NCBI GenBank assembly: GCA_913044155.1
Contig: CAJWNF010000051.1
Coordinates: forward strand, 1-5,287
Length of the DNA stretch: 5,287 nucleotides
Direction of reading: 5' to 3'
From: an uncultured Gammaproteobacteria bacterium
GTDB lineage: Bacteria > Pseudomonadota > Gammaproteobacteria > PS1 > Thioglobaceae
The notes under the pieces are model-generated. The model saw nothing but the letters and a program-made list of their open reading frames with translations. It was not told the origin of the DNA and did no database searches. Position numbers and translations under genes: made by a program. Shown one piece after another: positions 1 through 5,287 of the stretch (the first letter of the stretch is position 1; every line of letters starts with the position of its first letter).

Positions 1-900
1 AAAATCATTTAAGTTTACAAAAATTAGCCCCTCTTTGACTTTTTGCATTTGTATTAAGAGTTGATCAATTAGATCCATATTGTTTGAGCCTTTAACTGAA
101 TAAGTAACACCTTGACTGGAAAAGATATCAGCGATCTTGCCTAATGAAACTACCTGACCCCCAGCTTTCTTAATATAATCTAGCAAAGTTAAGCCATTAG
201 GGGGAGTTGTCAGGTCTCGACGATTACTGGTTCTTTTAAAATCAGAATTACAGCTTCCAATAAATGGTCGCGCAATAACTCTAGTGATATTGAGATCGTC
301 AACTAAATCCTTTGCGACTTCACATAGCTCATACAGACGCTCCAAGCCAAAAGTTTCTTCATGAGCGGCAATCTGAAATACTGAGTCAGCCGAGGTATAG
401 CAAATAGGTTGTCCCGTTTCAAGATGCAGTTCGCCAAATTCACGAATTACCTCTGTGCCAGAAGCATGTTTGTTGGCTAAGGTGCCATCGATTCGTCCTT
501 TTTTTATTAGATTATTAAGCAATGAATCAGGAAAACAATTGTCTTGATTTGGAAAAGTTCCCCACTCAAATGGGACTGGCAGTCCGCATATTTCCCAGTG
601 ACCACTTGGCGTGTCTTTGCCTACGCTCAATTCACAAGCATAACCGAACGCACCCTCCGGGTTGTTGTCATTTAAAGGCAACTCTTGATTACGACTGAGA
701 TTAGCTGCCGCCCCTAAACCCCATCGAAGCAGGTTAGGTATTTTTAGTGGTCCGCTACGCAAATTACTATCAGCGTTACCTTTAGCGCAGGCCTCAACAA
801 TGTGTCCAAAAGTATCGGCACCCTCATCCCCATAAAGATGGGCATCAGCACTACTTCCCAGACCTAAAGAATCAAGAACCAATATAATACTTCGTTTCAT
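1..900 (-). CDS. deoB: Phosphopentomutase DeoB (3' end cut by the window edge)
   Basis: Phosphopentomutase interconverts (deoxy)ribose-1-phosphate and (deoxy)ribose-5-phosphate in the cytoplasm, linking nucleoside phosphorolysis to DeoC. The frame is open from the ATG at 898-900 to base 1, giving residues 1-300; it has no stop in the window. The E. coli protein is about 407 residues, so roughly the last 100 are missing. The start MKRSIILVLDSLGLG matches the family N-terminus, with Asp10 as a metal ligand. GADTFGHI (27-34) and GKDTPSGHWE (94-103) follow; Thr97 in the latter is the expected phosphorylated threonine. YTSADSVFQIAAH (168-180) and RVIARPFIG (207-215) are further DeoB motifs. The sequence ends inside the VNLNDF motif, just before the second group of metal ligands. 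The start lies 7 bases after the deoA stop and has no good Shine-Dalgarno sequence, so translational coupling to deoA is likely. The match is much closer to DeoB than to other alkaline-phosphatase-superfamily mutases. Confidence 0.95.
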   Translation of the reverse strand, partial: MKRSIILVLDSLGLGSSADAHLYGDEGADTFGHIVEACAKGNADSNLRSGPLKIPNLLRWGLGAAANLSRNQELPLNDNNPEGAFGYACELSVGKDTPSGHWEICGLPVPFEWGTFPNQDNCFPDSLLNNLIKKGRIDGTLANKHASGTEVIREFGELHLETGQPICYTSADSVFQIAAHEETFGLERLYELCEVAKDLVDDLNITRVIARPFIGSCNSDFKRTSNRRDLTTPPNGLTLLDYIKKAGGQVVSLGKIADIFSSQGVTYSVKGSNNMDLIDQLLIQMQKVKEGLIFVNLNDF

Positions 901-907
901 GGATTTT

Positions 908-2248
908 TCACTTGCTGGCTTCCAATATTTCGTATATCAAAGGATTTTCCTTTGGCTTTTGCTGACTAAATTGAATTAGTGGCGGAATGTTTTTCTGTAG
1001 AAATTCGAATTGATCATTATCACGTACATTTGCATAAGCCAAAGGATCGCCAACATCAACCCATTGACCTAAGCCGACCATCCCGGTTAACCCTACGCCA
1101 TGATCTATAGCGTCACTTGATTTAGTGCGCCCAGCTTTGAGGTTAATCATATTTAGGCCTATTGCGCGAGGATCAATAGCACTAACGTAACCAGAAGACT
1201 CTGACAACACTGGCTTAATAATTGCCGTCGGAGCTATGTATTTGCTTGTATTGTCTATTAAATCAATCGGCCCTCCAAGTGCACTAACCATATTCGCGAA
1301 CACCTCGGCGGCTTGACCAGAATGAAGCGCTTGTTGAGCATTTTTTCTGGCTGAAACTAAGTCGCTCTTTACCCCCCCAAGTTGCAACATTTGAGCTGCC
1401 AGTTCGAGTGTTAGAGATAATAATCTTTGATCAGCGTTTTTTGGCTCGGTTAAGAATTCAATACATTCGACAACTTCAACTCCATTACCTACACTATGTC
1501 CTAGGACCTGATTCATGTCACTGATAAGGCAACGGGTTGATACACCGGCGCCATTGGCGACATCAGCGATGCTTTGCCCCAACTCCTTTGCCATTTCATA
1601 TTCTGCAGCAAAAGCTCCAATACCGGTCTTGATGTCTATTACCAGAGCGTCCAGGCCAGAGGCCAGTTTTTTTGATAAGATTGAGGCAGTAATTAGGTCA
1701 ATAGACTCTACAGTTGCAGTAACATCTCTGGCTGCATAAAAGCGCTGGTCGGCAGGCGCCAAGTTAGCGGTTTGACCGATAATTGCGCAACCGATCTCCT
1801 TAACAACTGCTCTAAATTTATCATTGTCTGGACAAACATCATATCCTGGAATGCTTTCCAATTTATCCAATGTGCCCCCGGTATGACCTAAGCCGCGACC
1901 CGATATCATCGGTACATAGCCACCACAAGCAGCCACAATAGGTGCGAGCATTAAGCTTACCTTATCGCCAACTCCACCAGTTGAGTGCTTATCAACCACA
2001 GGACCGCCAAGTTTAAAATCTTGCCATTGCAAGACCTCGCCAGAGTGCATCATATGTTGGGTCAAACTCACACGCTCTTCCATGCACATGCCTTGGTGAA
2101 AAACAGCCATTGCAAATGCTCCGAGTTGGGAGTCAGTCAAACTTCCATCACTAATACCTTTAACTAAGAAGCCAATTTCAGCATCAGATAAAACCAAGCC
2201 ATCACGCTTTTTTCGGATTAGTTCTTGTGGCAGATATTGATTACTCAT
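908..2248 (-). CDS. deoA: Thymidine phosphorylase DeoA
   Basis: This enzyme phosphorolyses thymidine (and deoxyuridine) to free base and 2-deoxyribose-1-phosphate, the entry step of the pathway. The 446 residues are close to the 440 of E. coli DeoA and appear full length. The phosphate-binding loop VDKHSTGGVGDK is at 85-96. The family signature SGRGLGHTGGTLDKLE is at 116-131. Pyrimidine-site residues are present at a constant +3 offset from E. coli: His88, Arg174, Ser189 and Lys193 (E. coli His85, Arg171, Ser186, Lys190). The N-terminal helical domain begins with QELIRKKRDG; a C-terminal alpha/beta domain follows from about residue 340. The loop IDIKTGIGAF (204-213) is closer to the KTG-x-GAF form of pyrimidine-nucleoside phosphorylases than to the E. 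coli KVGSGAF, but the overall match is to DeoA, so broader pyrimidine specificity is possible but not shown. The gene starts 11 bases after the ALDH16 stop without a clear Shine-Dalgarno sequence; a GGTGA about 15 bases upstream is too far to be convincing. Confidence 0.97.
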   Translation of the reverse strand: MSNQYLPQELIRKKRDGLVLSDAEIGFLVKGISDGSLTDSQLGAFAMAVFHQGMCMEERVSLTQHMMHSGEVLQWQDFKLGGPVVDKHSTGGVGDKVSLMLAPIVAACGGYVPMISGRGLGHTGGTLDKLESIPGYDVCPDNDKFRAVVKEIGCAIIGQTANLAPADQRFYAARDVTATVESIDLITASILSKKLASGLDALVIDIKTGIGAFAAEYEMAKELGQSIADVANGAGVSTRCLISDMNQVLGHSVGNGVEVVECIEFLTEPKNADQRLLSLTLELAAQMLQLGGVKSDLVSARKNAQQALHSGQAAEVFANMVSALGGPIDLIDNTSKYIAPTAIIKPVLSESSGYVSAIDPRAIGLNMINLKAGRTKSSDAIDHGVGLTGMVGLGQWVDVGDPLAYANVRDNDQFEFLQKNIPPLIQFSQQKPKENPLIYEILEASK

Positions 2249-2259
2249 TGATTTAGCAA

Positions 2260-3096
2260 TTAGTCACCATAAGGTGTCCAGATATTTTTCACTTCTGTTG
2301 CGTTGCGTAAGAATTCAAGCCCCTCACCTTGCCTAGAGTCAAGCCAATCACGATCTCCATCGATATGAACCCACAAGCGCTTCAAGTCTATAGCGCTAGT
2401 AGCTTCGACTTGAGAAACTATTTCTGGTTCGGCCCAACACCAGATGCCGTCAACCTCTGCATGACCAGCCAATTGTTCCGCTAATTCAGTCTTGTTGCCG
2501 GTTAGAATATTTACAACGCCTGCAGGGATATCGGATGTTTCGAGTGTTTGTACAAGCTCCAAGGCGATACTTGCATAGCGCTCACTCGCTATTAACACAA
2601 CTCGGTTGCCCATCGCAATAGCCGGCGCTATTAGTGATATTGTAGTGATCAATGGGTTTTCCTCTGGAGCGATTTGTGCCAATACACCGATAGCCTCAGG
2701 TAGGGCCATTGTTACTCCACGATAGGGTGCATCATGTACAGCGCCATCGTATTTGTCCGCCCACGCAGCATAACTAAAGATGCGGCTCAGACTGGCATGA
2801 AATTCTTTTTTAGCCTGTTTCTTGGTGAGTCCACAAATCTCTTGTAAACGTTTAATCCATTCATCTTCACGTAGTGCTAGATTTTCTGCAAAAAAGTAAA
2901 TAATTTGAGCTCTAAGGTGACCATTTTGGTTACTCCAGTTGCTTGCTTTAGTTGCGGCACTGACCGCGTTTCGAATATCTTTTCGGTTTCCTGCGCCAAC
3001 CCAATTTGCAAGACTCCCGTCGGCATTATAGGTGGCAAAACTGTGGCCACCATCTGGTCTCACCTGTTTGCCTCCAATATAAAACTTTAGTGTACG
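2260..3096 (-). other. Degenerate second ALDH-like domain of the ALDH16 protein
   Basis: Residues about 511-787 repeat the N-terminal half of the catalytic domain. YIGGKQV matches FINGKFE. IRNAVSAATKA matches LKKAITAARKA. IGVLAQIAPEENPL matches IGVVAQIVPWNFPL. The segment IAPAIAMGN is identical in both copies (179-187 and 665-673). GVVNILTGN matches GVINIVNGA. The catalytic features are gone: cofactor Lys192 corresponds to Ile678, the GSTSVG loop is replaced by a WCWAEPE stretch (728-734), and the repeat stops before any LELGGK or catalytic Cys segment would appear. In the known bacterial ALDH16 structure this domain is structural, involved in the fold and dimer; the same role is inferred here. 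Confidence 0.85.
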
Positions 3097-4623
3097 GTCA
3101 ATATTTTCATTGCCATCCTTAAGCTCAACTTTTAGTGGTTTTGGTTTTGTTGCTTTTTTTAGTAATTTTGGTTGAAGGTATTCATAAAGTCCTTCTTTAC
3201 CTCCTTCACGGCCGAAGCCAGATTCTCTTACCCCGCCAAAACCGCATGATGCATCGAACTGATTGTGACAGTTAATCCATACCACACCAGCTTTAATCTT
3301 TGGCGCGACGTCCATGGCGCGATTAATGTTTTCGCTCCATATACTTGCCGCGAGACCATAGCGGCTATTATTGGCAAGCGTTACTGCTTCACTTTGGGTT
3401 CTAAAAGGCATCGAAACTAGGACCGGCCCAAAGATCTCTTCCTGGGCCAATGGATGACTTGAATCAATTTCAGTTATCAGGGTTGGCGGGTAATAGTTGC
3501 CATCTGTCTGAGTTGCGGACGCCTGATAAAGTTCACCCCCATGCTCGAGACCATTTTGCACTAACTCATCAACCCTTTGATATTGCGTTTGACTAACCAA
3601 ACTGCCTATATCAACAGACTTATTTAAGGGTGTGCCCTGGCGTAAGGTTTGCATCCTCTTTTTAAGTTTAGTGTGTAGTTTGTCAGCAATTTGAGCCTGC
3701 ACCAGTAAACGTGAACCGGCACAGCAGACTTCACCTTGATTAAACCAGATAGAGTCAACCAGGCCTTCAACTGCCGCATCTAGGTCAGCATCCTCAAAGA
3801 CTACAAAAGCTGACTTGCCGCCAAGCTCAAGAGTTAATTTTTTGTTCTGTCCAGCGGTAGCTTTTCTTATAGCTCTACCTACACTCGTAGAGCCAGTAAA
3901 CGCAACTTTATCGATTCCCTCGTGCGCAGCTAAGGCTGCACCAGTAGCGCCAGCACCATTAACGATATTAATTACCCCATCTGGAACGCCGGCCTGTTCG
4001 CACAAATGCGCAAAAAACATCGCCGTTATGGGTGTCTGTTCGGCAGGCTTAAACACCAAAGTGTTACCCATAGCGATGGCGGGAGCGATTTTCCAAGAAA
4101 GCATTAATAACGGAAAATTCCAAGGAACAATCTGTGCCACAACACCTATAGCCTTATATTCAGAAAACTCTCTTTCTTGAATTTGCGCCCAACCAGCATG
4201 GTGATAAAAGTGTCGGATGGCCAAAGGGATATCGATATCTCGACTCTCACGGATCGGTTTGCCATTATCTAGTGTCTCTAAAACAGAGACTAAGCGTGTA
4301 TGTTTTTGCAACAACCTTGCTAATGCATAAAGCACTTTAGCGCGACCATGTCCGCCCATCGCTTGCCAAGCCGGGAGAGCCTTACGAGCTGCAGTTATCG
4401 CTTTTTTTAACTGGCCAGGGCTTGCGACTTCTATATTCGCCAACAGATCCCCATTCGAGGGATTGAGACTTGCAATCAAATCCGCATTCGATTTACTCTC
4501 AAATTTACCGTTTATGAATTGTCCAAAACGACGTCCATGACTGTCGAGCCAACTCTGGGCTTCTTTAGAACTCTCTAGAGCGTCGCTGTAGTCAAGTTTT
4601 TCAAAAGATTCAATTAAGGTCAT
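2260..4623 (-). CDS. Two-domain NAD(P)-dependent aldehyde dehydrogenase, ALDH16 family
   Basis: The 787-residue protein is a catalytic aldehyde dehydrogenase joined to a second, degenerate ALDH-like domain, the architecture that defines ALDH16. The N-terminal extension (about 1-36, with EAQSWLDSHGRRFGQFING) is family-typical. The catalytic domain spans about 37-485. It has Asn169 in PWNF, cofactor-binding Lys192 and Glu195 in FKPAE, GSTSVG (244-249), general base Glu266 in LELGGK, nucleophile Cys300 in NQGEVCCAGSR, and Glu396 in EEIFGP. All key residues are intact, so activity is expected. A Lys/Pro-rich linker (about 487-505) leads to the second domain (513-787), ending KNIWTPYGD. Vertebrate ALDH16A1, as I recall it, ends similarly, so the protein looks complete rather than truncated. 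Its place between deoC and deoA makes acetaldehyde released by DeoC the likeliest substrate, giving acetate and reduced cofactor; this is inferred from context. The start is 9 bases after the deoC stop and is supported by an AGGA. No signal peptide is seen, so it is probably cytoplasmic. Confidence 0.95.
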   Translation of the reverse strand: MTLIESFEKLDYSDALESSKEAQSWLDSHGRRFGQFINGKFESKSNADLIASLNPSNGDLLANIEVASPGQLKKAITAARKALPAWQAMGGHGRAKVLYALARLLQKHTRLVSVLETLDNGKPIRESRDIDIPLAIRHFYHHAGWAQIQEREFSEYKAIGVVAQIVPWNFPLLMLSWKIAPAIAMGNTLVFKPAEQTPITAMFFAHLCEQAGVPDGVINIVNGAGATGAALAAHEGIDKVAFTGSTSVGRAIRKATAGQNKKLTLELGGKSAFVVFEDADLDAAVEGLVDSIWFNQGEVCCAGSRLLVQAQIADKLHTKLKKRMQTLRQGTPLNKSVDIGSLVSQTQYQRVDELVQNGLEHGGELYQASATQTDGNYYPPTLITEIDSSHPLAQEEIFGPVLVSMPFRTQSEAVTLANNSRYGLAASIWSENINRAMDVAPKIKAGVVWINCHNQFDASCGFGGVRESGFGREGGKEGLYEYLQPKLLKKATKPKPLKVELKDGNENIDRTLKFYIGGKQVRPDGGHSFATYNADGSLANWVGAGNRKDIRNAVSAATKASNWSNQNGHLRAQIIYFFAENLALREDEWIKRLQEICGLTKKQAKKEFHASLSRIFSYAAWADKYDGAVHDAPYRGVTMALPEAIGVLAQIAPEENPLITTISLIAPAIAMGNRVVLIASERYASIALELVQTLETSDIPAGVVNILTGNKTELAEQLAGHAEVDGIWCWAEPEIVSQVEATSAIDLKRLWVHIDGDRDWLDSRQGEGLEFLRNATEVKNIWTPYGD

Positions 4624-4630
4624 AGTCTTG

Positions 4631-4634
4631 TCCT
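4631..4634 (-). promoter_or_regulatory. Shine-Dalgarno site of the ALDH16 gene, overlapping the deoC stop
   Basis: On the coding strand, AGGA lies 7 bases before the ATG at 4621-4623. Its first two bases are the last two of the deoC TAG stop (4633-4635). A ribosome finishing deoC therefore ends on the initiation signal of the next gene, which favours coupled translation. This is the only clear Shine-Dalgarno sequence at the three gene junctions, and it supports the chosen start. Confidence 0.7.
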
Positions 4635-5287
4635 ATGTTAAAGGGTGGCGGTATGAGGCTGAGTAATAGCCACTAGCAAAATGATCAAGTTGGCGTTCAA
4701 TATCGCCAAGCAAACTTGATGCACCAAAACGGAAAAGGTCTGATTCTAGCCAGCGCCTCCCCAGCTCCTCTTTAATCATTGTCATGTAGGTGAGTGCAGT
4801 TTTACTGTCACTGATACCACCCGCCGCCTTGAAACCAATAGAGTAGCCGGTTTTTTCATAATAGCTGCGAATCATTCTTGTCATCACCAAACTTACAGGG
4901 AGGGTTGCATTGACAGGCTCTTTTCCTGTGGAAGTCTTGATAAAGTCCGCCCCAGCCATCATACAGACCTGAGATGCTTTGGCGATATTGCTTAGATTAC
5001 CGAGCTCGCCGGTAGCTAATATAGTTTTCATGTGTGCCTCACCGCAACTATCTCTAAAAGCTTTAACTTCTTCATATAGCTCTCTCCATTTACCCTCCAG
5101 AACGTGTCGACGACTGATTACTATATCAATCTCGTCTGCACCAGAGGCGAGTGAATATTCAATCTCTTGCAACCTTAAAGGGAGTGGCGAAAGTCCAGCA
5201 GGAAAGCCAGTTGATACTGCAGCCAATTTTACTTTGGAGTCTTTTAAGGCTTGATGTGCCGTCTTCAGCATATCATGATAAACACAC
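4633..5287 (-). CDS. deoC: Deoxyribose-phosphate aldolase DeoC, DERA-like type (5' end cut by the window edge)
   Basis: This class I aldolase cleaves 2-deoxyribose-5-phosphate into glyceraldehyde-3-phosphate and acetaldehyde. About 217 C-terminal residues are visible. The frame is open through the window edge: five codons (CVYHD) precede the first in-window ATG at 5269-5271, and they match the conserved CVY strand of the family, so that ATG is internal and the true start lies outside, roughly 100 codons upstream if the protein has animal-DERA length. Counting from that internal Met, the Schiff-base lysine is Lys112 in ADFIKTSTGK (codon 4936-4938), the second active-site lysine is Lys148 in GFKAAGG (4828-4830), and the catalytic Asp is probably Asp49 in GADEIDIV. 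FRFGASSLLGDIERQ closes the barrel at the phosphate site. CGEAHMKTILATGELG and the tail after IERQ resemble human DERA more than the shorter E. coli DeoC. The gene is first among those visible and is followed after 9 bases by ALDH16. Confidence 0.96.
   Translation of the reverse strand, partial: CVYHDMLKTAHQALKDSKVKLAAVSTGFPAGLSPLPLRLQEIEYSLASGADEIDIVISRRHVLEGKWRELYEEVKAFRDSCGEAHMKTILATGELGNLSNIAKASQVCMMAGADFIKTSTGKEPVNATLPVSLVMTRMIRSYYEKTGYSIGFKAAGGISDSKTALTYMTMIKEELGRRWLESDLFRFGASSLLGDIERQLDHFASGYYSASYRHPLT

Noticed and set aside
1372..1378. C7 run (G7 on the coding strand) in deoA as a possible phase-variation tract
   Set aside because: The frame is intact, the tract encodes Gly-Gly within an ordinary DeoA segment, and a metabolic enzyme is an unlikely target for phase variation. 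A single short run is not enough evidence.
2260..2600. ALDH second domain as a gene truncated or frameshifted at its 3' end
   Set aside because: The missing catalytic half is a feature of the ALDH16 family, and the protein ends with the family-like W-x-P-x-GD terminus, so it is complete.
3180..3215. Strong internal Shine-Dalgarno-like GGAGG and AAGGA within the ALDH gene, followed by an ATG
   Set aside because: The purine-rich stretch encodes the conserved REGGKEG motif, and the ATG after it is out of frame and reaches a stop after eight codons, so it is a by-product of the protein sequence.
3815..4180. Open plus-strand frame of 121 codons opposite the ALDH catalytic domain
   Set aside because: It lies wholly antisense to a strongly conserved coding region and its translation resembles no family I know. 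The other plus-strand frames (1515-1739, 1985-2167, 2905-3090, 4979-5254) are the same kind of shadow.
4825..4830. GFKAAGG in DeoC instead of GFKPAGG of E. coli and human enzymes
   Set aside because: The catalytic lysine is kept, and other bacterial DeoC proteins carry Ala at this position, so it is ordinary family variation.
5269..5271. ATG that could be taken as the deoC start, giving a 212-residue protein
   Set aside because: The upstream codons in the same frame (CVYHD) fit the conserved CVY strand of DERA, so the Met is internal and the gene is cut by the window edge.

Overview
The window holds a piece of one deoxyribonucleoside-catabolism (deo) operon. All genes are on the minus strand, so transcription runs from high to low coordinates: deoC (deoxyribose-phosphate aldolase, 5' end outside the window), then a two-domain aldehyde dehydrogenase of the ALDH16 family, then deoA (thymidine phosphorylase), then deoB (phosphopentomutase, 3' end outside the window). 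Nearly every base is coding. The three intercistronic gaps are 9, 11 and 7 bases, so there is no room for an internal terminator and little for a promoter. I see no RNA genes, mobile elements, CRISPR arrays or long repeats. The operon promoter and any operator must lie beyond position 5287.

The genes form a pathway. DeoA splits thymidine or deoxyuridine with phosphate into free base and deoxyribose-1-phosphate. DeoB isomerises that to deoxyribose-5-phosphate. DeoC cleaves it to glyceraldehyde-3-phosphate and acetaldehyde. The ALDH16 protein, encoded directly after deoC, is well placed to oxidise the acetaldehyde to acetate with NAD(P)+. Compared with the classical enterobacterial order deoC-deoA-deoB-deoD, an aldehyde dehydrogenase sits between deoC and deoA.

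The organism looks like a proteobacterium of moderate, somewhat AT-rich composition, most likely a marine-type gammaproteobacterium. This is inferred from the E. coli-like DeoA and DeoB, the deo-type order and the composition; nothing here fixes the taxon. The DeoC is of the longer type resembling animal DERA rather than the short E. coli enzyme. The ALDH16 protein is collinear with vertebrate ALDH16A1 but keeps the catalytic residues that the vertebrate protein has lost.

No wholly new system is visible. The most interesting point is the ALDH16-DERA pairing in one operon, which suggests a physiological substrate for a poorly understood enzyme family.
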